Below, piece by piece: positions 34,851 through 42,778 of a stretch of 64,000 bases of DNA (position 1 is the stretch's first letter; each line of letters starts with the position of its first letter). The translations under genes and the position numbers were made by a program. The stretch is taken from NCBI RefSeq assembly GCF_000716715.1, contig NZ_JNYJ01000023.1:1-64000 (forward strand), written 5' to 3'. Below the pieces are notes generated by a model, which had not been told where the DNA came from, ran no database searches, and saw nothing but the letters and a program-made list of their open reading frames with translations. This stretch comes from Dactylosporangium aurantiacum (GTDB taxonomy: Bacteria > Actinomycetota > Actinomycetes > Mycobacteriales > Micromonosporaceae).

Positions 34851-37010
34851 ATGACCTGGCTGTCCCGGCTGGGCGGCTCCGCCGCCCGCCATCCGTTCCG
34901 CGTCATCGTGGGATTCGTCCTGCTCCTGGTCGTCCTCGGCGGCCTCGCCGGTGGTGTCGGCGCCGGGTTCACCGACGGTGTCCGGCTGCCGGGCACCGGG
35001 TCGCAGGCCGCCGCCGACCTCGTCGCCGACCGGTTCCCGGCGCAGGCCGGCGACACGGCCACGCTGGTGTTCGCCGACAAGGGCGCCACCGGCACGCTCA
35101 ACACGCCCGGCGACCGCAAGCTCGCCGCCGTGCGGCAGGTCCTCGACACGATCCGCACCCAACCCGACGTCGCGACCGTCACGCCGCTGCAGGTGTCAGC
35201 GGACGGGCGCATCGGCTTCACCACCGTCCAGTACACCAAGGTCGCCGCGGACCTCGACACGGCCAACCTCGACCGCCTCGAACAGGCCCAGGCGGTCGCC
35301 GCCGAGGCCGGTCTGGAGACCTCGCTGCGCGGTCCGGTCGTCAACCAGCTCCGGCAGCGCTCGGCGCCGGTCGGCGAGGTCATCGGCCTCGTCGCGGCAT
35401 TCATCCTGGTCACGCTGCTGTTCCGGTCGTTCGCGGCCACCGCGGTCACCCTCGTGGCGGCCGTCCTCGCCCTCATGGTCGGCGTCATCGCCCTGACCGT
35501 CATCTCCGGTTTCATCGACGTGCCGAACGTGGCGCCCACCATCGCGATCATGCTCGGTCTCGGCGCCGGCGTCGACTACGCGCTGTTCATCGTCGCCCGC
35601 TTCCGTGACCGGCTCAGGGCAGGCGACGACCCGGTCCGCGCCGCCGCCACCGCCAACGGCACCGTCGGTGTCTCCGTCCTGACCGCCGGCGCGATCGTGG
35701 TCATCAGCATCTGCGGTCTGTACGTCACCGGCATCCCGGTCATCGGCCGCATGGGCATGGCCGCGGCGATCGTGGTCGCGATCTCGGCGATGACCGCCGT
35801 CACGCTGGTACCCGCGCTGCTGCGGGTCGCCGGCCGGCGGGTGCTGCCCCGGGCCGAACGCGCCGTGCCGGACGCCGCCGAGCGACCCGACCAGCGCGAC
35901 AGCACCGAACCGCAGCGGCGCTCCTGGGCGGCCCGGCTGGCGGCGACCGTCGCCAGGCGGCCGGCGGTGTGGGCGATCGGCGTCACCGTCGCCCTGCTGG
36001 CCCTCGCCGCGCCGACGCTCGACCTGCGACTCGGCCAGCCGGACGACGGCACCCGCCCGGCCGGCGACACCATGCGCGTCGCCTACGACCGCCTCGCCGA
36101 AGGGTTCGGCCCCGGCTTCAACGGGCCGCTGCTCGTGGTCGTCGACCTGCGCGGCACCACCGACCGCCGGGCGGCGGTCGACGGGCTGAGCTCGGTGATC
36201 GCCCGCGACCGCGGCGTCGCCCAAGTGACGCCCGCCCAGGTCAACCCGGCCGGCGACACCGCCGTCCTCACCGTGATCCCGAACAGCGCGCCGCAGGCCC
36301 GCGCCACGTCCGACCTGGTCGAGGCGCTCAGCGACCGGATCGCCCCGGCGGCGCTGGAGGGCACCGGGGCCCGGGCGTACGTCGGCGGCACCACCGCGAC
36401 CTTCGACGACCTGGCCACCCGCGTCTCCGACCGGCTCTGGGTGCTGCTCGGTGTCGTCATCGGCCTGTCGCTGCTGCTGCTCGGTGTGGTGTTCCGGTCG
36501 GTCCTGCTGCCCGTGGTCAGCGCCGCGCTGAACCTGTTGTCCATCGGCGCGGCCTACGGGGTGGTCACCCTCGCCTTCCAGACCTCCTGGGGCGCCGGCC
36601 TGCTGGGCGTCTCGGAGCAGCCCATCGTCTCGTTCGTGCCGATGCTGATGTTCGCCATCCTGTTCGGCCTCAGCATGGACTACAACGTCTTCCTGCTCTC
36701 CGCGGTCCGTGAGGAGCGGCAGCGCGCCACCGCGGCGGGCGCGGCGGTGGTCCGCGCTGTCGGCCGCACCGCCGGGCTCATCGGCACCGCCGGCGCCATC
36801 ATGACGCTCGTCTTCGTCGGTTTCGTCGCCGACAGCGAGACCGAGGTCAAGATGATCGGCCTCGGGCTGGCCACCGCCGTCCTGATCGACGTCACGCTGG
36901 TCCGGCTGATCCTGGCCCCGGCGGTCCTGGAGATGCTGGGTGAGCGTGCCTGGTGGGTCCCTCGTTGGCTGGACCGCCGCCTGCCGCACCTCACGCTCGC
37001 CGAGCACTGA
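34851..37010 (+). CDS. MMPL family RND-type transporter
   Basis: A 719-residue membrane protein with the MMPL plan: one helix, a periplasmic loop, five to six helices (about 175-330), a second loop and a final helix bundle (about 525-705). Conserved features include GLGAGVDYALFIVARFRDRL (GVDYALFIVARFR) and GLSMDYNVFLLSAVREE. Such proton-driven carriers export lipids, siderophores or antibiotics. GGAGAG (34841-34846) supports ATG 34851. A ~41-bp copy of its 3' region recurs at 51427. Confidence 0.85.
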   Translation: MTWLSRLGGSAARHPFRVIVGFVLLLVVLGGLAGGVGAGFTDGVRLPGTGSQAAADLVADRFPAQAGDTATLVFADKGATGTLNTPGDRKLAAVRQVLDTIRTQPDVATVTPLQVSADGRIGFTTVQYTKVAADLDTANLDRLEQAQAVAAEAGLETSLRGPVVNQLRQRSAPVGEVIGLVAAFILVTLLFRSFAATAVTLVAAVLALMVGVIALTVISGFIDVPNVAPTIAIMLGLGAGVDYALFIVARFRDRLRAGDDPVRAAATANGTVGVSVLTAGAIVVISICGLYVTGIPVIGRMGMAAAIVVAISAMTAVTLVPALLRVAGRRVLPRAERAVPDAAERPDQRDSTEPQRRSWAARLAATVARRPAVWAIGVTVALLALAAPTLDLRLGQPDDGTRPAGDTMRVAYDRLAEGFGPGFNGPLLVVVDLRGTTDRRAAVDGLSSVIARDRGVAQVTPAQVNPAGDTAVLTVIPNSAPQARATSDLVEALSDRIAPAALEGTGARAYVGGTTATFDDLATRVSDRLWVLLGVVIGLSLLLLGVVFRSVLLPVVSAALNLLSIGAAYGVVTLAFQTSWGAGLLGVSEQPIVSFVPMLMFAILFGLSMDYNVFLLSAVREERQRATAAGAAVVRAVGRTAGLIGTAGAIMTLVFVGFVADSETEVKMIGLGLATAVLIDVTLVRLILAPAVLEMLGERAWWVPRWLDRRLPHLTLAEH

Positions 37011-37030
37011 GCCCTCCCGACCGCGGGACA

Positions 37031-37062
37031 CGACCGGCCGGCGCCGCGACGCCGGCCGGTCG
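37031..37062. terminator. Hairpin terminator between convergent genes
   Basis: A perfect 13-bp stem (37031-37043 with 37050-37062) with a 6-nt loop ends the MMPL operon. It can also serve the opposing acetyltransferase gene. Confidence 0.8.
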
Positions 37063-37070
37063 GCATCGCT

Positions 37071-37661
37071 TCACGGTTGAGCCGGCACCGTGCTGGCGAT
37101 CTGCGCCTCCACCTGTTGCAGCTCGGGGTCACGCAGACCGACGGTGCCAGTGGTCCAGAACGCCTCGGGATAGATCACCCGGCCGACCGTCCACGGCTGG
37201 TACGACGGCAGCAGCGCCACCTGGAACCCCGGGTCCGGGATGCGGGTCGAGGGCCGCTCGAAGCCGAGGGCTGAGGCGGCGCTGAACCCGCGGCGTCCGT
37301 AGTAGAACGGGCTGCCCTCGAGGAACACGGCCGGCGCGCCAAGACCTTCGGCGGTCTCCAGCGCCGCCGCGACCAGCGCGGTGCCGATGCCGCGGCCCTG
37401 CCGGTCGGGGCGCACCGACAGCGGGGAGAGCACCAGCACCTCGACCAGCTCGCGGCGGGCGTCCACCCAGCCGCGGGAGAGACCGACATGCCCGACCAGC
37501 TCCTCGTCGACCACGGCGACCAGACCCGCCCGGGCCGCTCCGCAGGCCCGCAGCGCGCGCATCATCCGCACGACCCGCCCGTCCCGTGGCTCGCCGAACG
37601 CCGCCGAGACGACCTCCTCGGCAGCCGGCTCATCCACCGGCGTCATGCTCCGGATCTCCAT
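37071..37661 (-). CDS. GNAT family N-acetyltransferase
   Basis: A 196-residue acetyltransferase. The acetyl-CoA loop is RPDRQGRGIGTALV (about 82-95), preceded by VLSPLSV and followed by FLEGSPFYYGRRGF. This is typical of the YhbS-like GNAT branch. The substrate is unknown. TAGGGT lies 6 nt before ATG 37659-37661 with no ribosome site, so it is probably leaderless. Confidence 0.85.
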   Translation of the reverse strand: MEIRSMTPVDEPAAEEVVSAAFGEPRDGRVVRMMRALRACGAARAGLVAVVDEELVGHVGLSRGWVDARRELVEVLVLSPLSVRPDRQGRGIGTALVAAALETAEGLGAPAVFLEGSPFYYGRRGFSAASALGFERPSTRIPDPGFQVALLPSYQPWTVGRVIYPEAFWTTGTVGLRDPELQQVEAQIASTVPAQP

Positions 37662-37781
37662 GGCGCGACCCTAGCGCCGGTGATCCGCCCGTGCACCGCA
37701 GTTCTCGGGCGGTGCGTGCCCGCTGCCCATTGCTCCGGCCCACCGACGTCGACGGCGGGTCGGTGGGCCGGAGCGGACCGG

Positions 37782-38132
37782 TCAGCGACGCCGCATGCCG
37801 TACAGCCGGCGCACGGTCCGCCAGGGCCGTTCGACGCGGCGGACCGGACGAGGAACGTGCAGTCGTCGACGGGCACAGGGCAGGCGCACACGCCCGGCGT
37901 CGGCCATGCCGCGCAGGGTAGGGCGGCTGACGAGCAGCTTCTCGGACCTGACGATGACCTCGAGCGGCGCCGTGGCGTCGGCGCCGCGGCGTCGGAACGC
38001 TGTGGCGGTGTCCAGCCGCGCGGACCTGCAGGACGCGCAGGACCCCAGGATGGTGGGCAGTCCGAGCTCGCCGACCGCCCCGAGGGCGGTGCGGCCGCCG
38101 ACCGGCACGTGGATGCTGCGGGAACTGTTCAT
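37782..38132 (-). CDS. Doubtful basic hypothetical protein
   Basis: A 116-codon frame starting ATG 38130-38132 encodes an Arg-rich product (VIVRSEKLLVSRPTLRGMAD, then RRRLHVPRPVRRVERPWRTV). Part of it covers a DNA repeat that also occurs near 51.5 kb. No family is recognised. An in-frame fragment upstream (AVGHWIREALHRAFSSLLES) ends in a stop overlapping this start as ATGA. It may be a gene remnant. Confidence 0.25.
   Translation of the reverse strand: MNSSRSIHVPVGGRTALGAVGELGLPTILGSCASCRSARLDTATAFRRRGADATAPLEVIVRSEKLLVSRPTLRGMADAGRVRLPCARRRLHVPRPVRRVERPWRTVRRLYGMRRR
38009..38070. repeat. Dispersed repeat, copy A part 1
   Basis: This 62-bp segment matches 51475-51536 with about 56 identical positions. 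A 231-bp interval separates it from part 2, whereas the two parts are contiguous in copy B. Confidence 0.8.
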
Positions 38133-38300
38133 GGCTTCGGCGATTCCAAAAGTGAGGAGAAGGCGCGGTGGAGCGCCTCACGGATCCAGTGGCCTACGGC
38201 CGGCGCCTGGGCACGAGCACGCCGACGGGTGCGACGTCGCAGCTGCACGTCGCATGAAGGACGCCCGGTGCGGGCCTCGAGTCGCTCACTGGTCCATGTC

Positions 38301-38350
38301 CGTCAGCATGGTCAACCGGACGCCCGCGAGGCAACGGATATTTCACAGCG
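38301..38350. repeat. Dispersed repeat, copy A part 2
   Basis: Positions 38302-38350 match 51537-51585 at about 45 of 49 bases, including an identical GCCCGCGAGGCAACGGATAT core. Function unknown. Confidence 0.8.
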
Positions 38351-38483
38351 AACGGGCGGCGCACGACGTCAGCGTCTACTCCGCAGTGGAGGCGTCGCCG
38401 ATGGAGCCCTCCCGATTGCCGAGCTCCCCGCCCGTGGCCTTGCCCGCCAGGCAACGCCCCGGCGCGTTGATCTCCTTGCCCGA

Positions 38484-40521
38484 TCATGGCGAGTAGGTCG
38501 TGGTGCAGACAGTGCCGTTGAGGGTGAACGAGGCGGGTGGCGGGTTGGCGCCCGTCTGGTTGCCGATGAAGCCGAAGCTGGCGCTGTTGGCAGCGTTGGC
38601 AGCGAGCGTGGCGTTGTACGCGGCGGGGGTGACGACAACGTTCTGGCCGTTCACGGCGAAGGTCGCGTTCCATGTGCTGCCGGAGACGGACTCGGTGGTG
38701 GCTGGCATGGTGAAGGCGAGGGTCCAGCCGGTGATGGGATCCGGGCCGGTGTTGGTGACGGTGACGGAGGCGACGAAGCCGCTGCCCCAGCCGCCGGAGA
38801 TGTCGTAGGTGACGGCGCAGGTGCTGGTGGCCGGTGTCCCGGTGGTGAAGGTGACCGGCGCTGACGGCAGCGACAGGTAGCCGTTGGTGTCGGTGGCCAG
38901 GACGTTGAGGGTGTACGCGGTGCCGGGGATCAGATTTCGGGCCGTGAACGACGTTGCGGTCGTGTCGCCGAGCAGCACGCTGTTCGTGCCGAACTGCTGA
39001 TAGACGGCGTAGCGGGTGACAGGGCCACCGGTGGACGGTCGCCACGAGATGGTGGCGCTCGTCGCGGTGACGGCTCCGGCGGTGGGAGCGGCGGGGGCGC
39101 TCAGCGCGGTGGCGACCGGGTTGGTCGCCGACGGGCGCAGCTTCACGGTGACGATCGAGTACGGCGGCACGACCTGGCGACCGGCGCTGCCCTGCTGGGT
39201 CGTGGTGATGGCAGTGGATCGGGAGCCGAAGGAGTGGACGGTCGGCGTCGCGGTGCTCGGTGTCCATCCGTCGTAGTGGAGATCGACGGTGTAGGCGGTG
39301 GCCGGATCTTGGTTGAGCAGCTCGACGGAGAGTCCGCCGTCGGTGTTGCGGGCGGCGTGCACGGCGAGCAGGGCGTTGTCCGAGCCGGCGCGGACGAGGG
39401 TGTCGCCGGGCTGGGCCACCTTGCCGAGCATCTGGAAGGCGTAGTACGGGGCGAACGGGGTGTTCAGCGGCGGTTCGCAGACGCCGTCACTGTTGCAGTT
39501 GCCGCTGGAGATCATGCCGCCGTCGCCGTATGAGGTGGTGCCGTCCGGAGCGGTGGTCACGCCGTTGTCGGGCATGCCGTTGCGAGTGTCCCAATAGTCG
39601 ATGTTGAACACGCCGTTCTCGAGCGCGGTGAAGTAGACATCGGCGGTGAACAGGCCGCCGACCTGGGTGTCGGACTGGTAGTTCGATGCCGTCTCGGTCA
39701 CGGCGATACCGATGTTCGCGGCGTTCGGGCCGGCATAGTGGTCGATCTTCTGCCGCAACTGCACCAGCTCGCCCGCGAGCAGCTTGGTCTGTTGCAGGAC
39801 GTCGGCCGCAGTGGTGTGGTTCGGGTAGTAGTGCATGATCGCGAAGTCGATGGACGGGCCGGCGATGGACAGGACGGTCCGATTCCAGTCGCCGGTGTCG
39901 CCGGAGCCCACCACGCCGTCGGGCCAGTTGCCCGGGTCGGTGACCACGGCGCCGATCTTGATCGTCGGGTCGACGGCCTTCATCGCGGACGCGTACTGCA
40001 CGACCAGGTTCGCGTACGTCGTGGCGCTCTTGCTGTCGTGGTAGTCCAGCTCCCAGTTGGCGCCGTAGTAGCCGTTGCCGAAGATCTCGTTGCCGATCTC
40101 CCAGTACTTGACGCCGTAGCCCTTGGTGACGTTGGCGTAGCGGACCCAGTCCGCGGCCTCCTGCGGCGTGCCGGAGCCGTAGTTCAGAGACGGTGTGGGT
40201 CTGCCAGTGGTAGCCGTCGCCGTAGGAGCCGCCCGGGTAGCGCATCATCCGCACACCGGCCCGACCGAGGAGATCCACCGACGCTGAGGTGTTCATGTTG
40301 GTGTCCCAGACAGCCTGATTCAGCCCGTACGCGGTTTCCGGCACGACGCCGAGGCCTTCACGGGCGTTGACGGTGACGTTGACCGCGGGCGGGTTCGCCG
40401 CAGCCGCACCGGCCGAGCCGCCCGGCGTGAACCCGGCGGCGAGCGCAACGGTCAGTGCGATGAGCGACCAGCGGCGGCGGCCGCGGGTCGGAGTCGACGA
40501 CACCAGCATCAGGGGCCTCAT
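38484..40521 (-). pseudogene. Frameshifted clan-A glycoside hydrolase (arabinofuranosidase-like) with FN3 and CBM2
   Basis: ATG 40519-40521 starts a signal peptide and a TIM-barrel hydrolase (RYPGGSYGDGYHWQTHTV). At about 40181-40192 some 85-100 bp are missing relative to the neighbouring paralogue, and the frame shifts. The rest continues in another frame: NYGSGTPQEAADWVRY, acid/base WEIGNEIFGN, nucleophile AVTETASNY, an FN3 domain, and a C-terminal CBM2 ending at TGA 38484-38486. The family resembles GH51/GH39 arabinofuranosidases. As written, translation would stop early or change frame, so the enzyme is inactive unless the shift is a sequencing error. Confidence 0.75.
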
Positions 40522-40644
40522 CTTCGTCTCGGCAGCGTCCGTGACGCACCGTCACGGACTGATCGATGGCGATGACTCTTTGCGCGGCCAGGATGGTTGT
40601 CAACTGTCGGGCCTATTCGACCGAAACAATCGCTGATCGGCGTT

Positions 40645-40653
40645 GAAAGTTTC
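40645..40653. promoter_or_regulatory. GAAAGTTTC site
   Basis: A 9-bp palindrome in the 286-bp divergent interval between the two glycoside hydrolase genes. GAAASTTTC-type boxes are recognised by some LacI-family regulators of plant-wall enzymes. A related box lies at 46172-46180, inside a hairpin. Confidence 0.3.
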
Positions 40654-40704
40654 TACGTCATCGACGCGATACGCACGCCGGCAGGCGCTGGCGTCCCGGG
40701 CAGT

Positions 40705-40710
40705 GTTGAC
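40705..40710 (+). promoter_or_regulatory. -35 box TTGACA
   Basis: A consensus -35 element lies about 100 bp before the paralogue start, but no matching -10 is obvious. The promoter call is weak. Confidence 0.25.
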
Positions 40711-40774
40711 AGGGTCGATGTGAGCGATGACGGTCGATCCCGCCAGAACCCCACAGAACCTGGCTGACCCGCCT

Positions 40775-40786
40775 GTGAGCGCTCAC
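40775..40786. promoter_or_regulatory. LacI-family operator
   Basis: GTGAGCGCTCAC is a perfect 12-bp palindrome with the AGCGCT core typical of CebR-like LacI operators. It ends 21 bp before ATG 40808. The LacI gene at 45043 is the obvious candidate regulator. Confidence 0.65.
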
Positions 40787-40807
40787 TATCAGGCAAGGAG
40801 AACTCGT

Positions 40808-42559
40808 ATGCATCCAGATACCCCTCCGCGACGACGCGTCCGGACCGTGCTCGCGGCAGCCACGGTGGGCGTCCTCGCGGCCGGCACCGTCTGGCTGGCG
40901 ACCGGTACTGCCGACGCCGCGACCAGCACCGTCTCGGTGAGCATCAACGCGGGACAGAGCCTGGCAACGGTCGGATCCGGCTTGGTCGGCGCGAACGTCG
41001 CCATCTGGGACGGCATGCTCGCCGATGCGCAGACCAGCACGCTGCTGAGAAACGCGGCGGTGTCGTTCGTGCGGTACCCGGGCGGGTCGTACGGCGACAT
41101 CTACCACTGGCAGACCAACACCGCACCGGGCGGCTACGTCGCCCCGAACACCGACTTCGACCACTACATGAGCATGGTCAGGACCGCCGGGGCGCAGCCG
41201 ATCGTCATCGCCAACTACGGCTCCGGCACGCCGCAGGAGGCCGCGGACTGGGTCCGCTACGCCAACGTCACCAAGGGCTACGGCGTCAAGTACTGGGAGA
41301 TCGGCACCAACTTCCTGCAGTACGCCACCGCCATGAAGGCCGTCGATCCCACCATCAAGATCGGGGTCGTGCTGACCACTCCGGGCTACTGGCCCGACGG
41401 CATCGTCGGCTCCGGCGACAGCGCCGACTGGAACGACACCGTCATGTCCGTCGTCAAGAACACGGCCGACTTCGGGATCTTCCACTACTACCCGAGTAGC
41501 AGTGGCACGAGCGAGGCCGCCCAGCTCGCGGTGCCGCCGACGCTCGCCTCGACGGTCAGCCAGTTCAGGGCCGACATGGCCAAGTACGCCACCAACAACC
41601 CCGGCATCTTCATCACCGAGACCAACAGCGGCGCCCCACCGTCCGACACGCAGATGCAGGCACTATGGGCCGCGGACATGTACCTCACCGCAGCCGAGAA
41701 CGGGGTCGCCAACGTCGACTGGTGGAACGTGCGCAACGGCGCCGGCGCCACCTCCACCGACGTCACCGGGGCCACCGACTACGGCGACGGGGGCATCATC
41801 TCCAGCGGCTCCGGCGCCGAACCACCCGCCGGCACACCGTTCGCCACCTACTACGGCATCCAGATGGTGAGCCACGTAGCCGGACCAGGCGACACGATGG
41901 TGCGAGCCGCGTCCGGCGACGCGAAGCTGACCGTGCACGCCGCCAAGCGCGCCAACGGCAACCTCGACGTCCTGCTGCTGAACAAGGACCCGAACAACAC
42001 CTATCAGGTCAACCTGTCCTACAGCGGCTACAGCCCCGCCTCGAGTGTGACCGTCGACAGCTTCGTCAACCGCGGCACCGGCATCGTCACCACCAGCCAG
42101 GGCACCGCCACCAGCCAGACCGTGCCGCCGTACTCCCTCGTCACCGTCCACCTGCACCCCGGCGGCAGCCAATCCCAGTCCCCATCGGCATCGACGTCGG
42201 CCAGCCGCTCCCCGTCCGCGTCACCGTCGAGTAGCCGGCCGCCGTCGAGCCCGCCGCCGGCCACCGGCGCCTGCACCGCCACCTACCGCACGGTCAACGC
42301 TTGGCCCGGCGGCTTCCAGGGCGAGATCACCGTCACCGCCGGCGCGGCGCCGATCAACGGTTGGACCACCACCTGGACCCTGCCTGGTGGACAGAGCATC
42401 AGCCAGGTCTGGAACGGCGCTCTCAGCACCAGCGGCTCCACGGTGACCGTCCGCAACGTCACCTGGAACGCCTCCCTGGACGCCCGGGCCTCGACCACCT
42501 TCGGCTTCCTCGCCAACGGCACCCCGACCACGCCCACGATCATGTGCGCCAGCCCCTGA
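40808..42559 (+). CDS. Secreted clan-A glycoside hydrolase paralogue with CBM2, acid/base region deleted
   Basis: A 583-residue protein with signal peptide (to about 39, GTADAAT), TIM-barrel domain (RYPGGSYGDIYHWQTN, NYGSGTPQEAADWVRY), Ser/Pro linker and CBM2 (about 480-583). It is closely related to the adjacent pseudogene. Where that protein has WEIGNEIFGNGYY and ~25 more residues, this one reads WEIGTNFLQYATAM. An in-frame deletion has removed the NE acid/base glutamate. The nucleophile region FITETNSG remains. It may bind polymer but not hydrolyse it. AAGGAG (40795-40800) supports ATG 40808. Confidence 0.8.
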   Translation: MHPDTPPRRRVRTVLAAATVGVLAAGTVWLATGTADAATSTVSVSINAGQSLATVGSGLVGANVAIWDGMLADAQTSTLLRNAAVSFVRYPGGSYGDIYHWQTNTAPGGYVAPNTDFDHYMSMVRTAGAQPIVIANYGSGTPQEAADWVRYANVTKGYGVKYWEIGTNFLQYATAMKAVDPTIKIGVVLTTPGYWPDGIVGSGDSADWNDTVMSVVKNTADFGIFHYYPSSSGTSEAAQLAVPPTLASTVSQFRADMAKYATNNPGIFITETNSGAPPSDTQMQALWAADMYLTAAENGVANVDWWNVRNGAGATSTDVTGATDYGDGGIISSGSGAEPPAGTPFATYYGIQMVSHVAGPGDTMVRAASGDAKLTVHAAKRANGNLDVLLLNKDPNNTYQVNLSYSGYSPASSVTVDSFVNRGTGIVTTSQGTATSQTVPPYSLVTVHLHPGGSQSQSPSASTSASRSPSASPSSSRPPSSPPPATGACTATYRTVNAWPGGFQGEITVTAGAAPINGWTTTWTLPGGQSISQVWNGALSTSGSTVTVRNVTWNASLDARASTTFGFLANGTPTTPTIMCASP

Positions 42560-42571
42560 CACGACCCGAAG

Positions 42572-42610
42572 CGGCACGGCCCGCCACCGCATCGACTGTG
42601 GGCCGTGCCG
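42572..42610 (+). terminator. Hairpin terminator
   Basis: An 11-bp stem (42572-42582 with 42600-42610) with a 17-nt loop follows the hydrolase stop. Confidence 0.65.
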
Positions 42611-42667
42611 ACGGCCGTCGGCGCCGATCGCGCCGCACCACCTCGGACCCGACACACACCGTCCCCG

Positions 42668-42778
42668 GAAGTCAAGGAGGTGGGCCAGGAGACCGCCCGC
42701 GCCACCAAGGACATCGCCCGCCCCGTCGAGGCGATCCGTATCAGCGCAGACTTCGATGACAAGGAATTCCTCCAATGA
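42668..42778 (+). pseudogene. Fragment of a methyl-accepting chemotaxis protein
   Basis: An open frame reads EVKEVGQETARATKDIAR then PVEAIRISADF and ends at TGA 42776-42778, over the start of the next gene. VKELAQETARATEDI..RVEAIQ is the signalling-helix motif of actinomycete chemoreceptors. Only ~25 residues of that signature are present, with no receptor around it. Confidence 0.55.
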
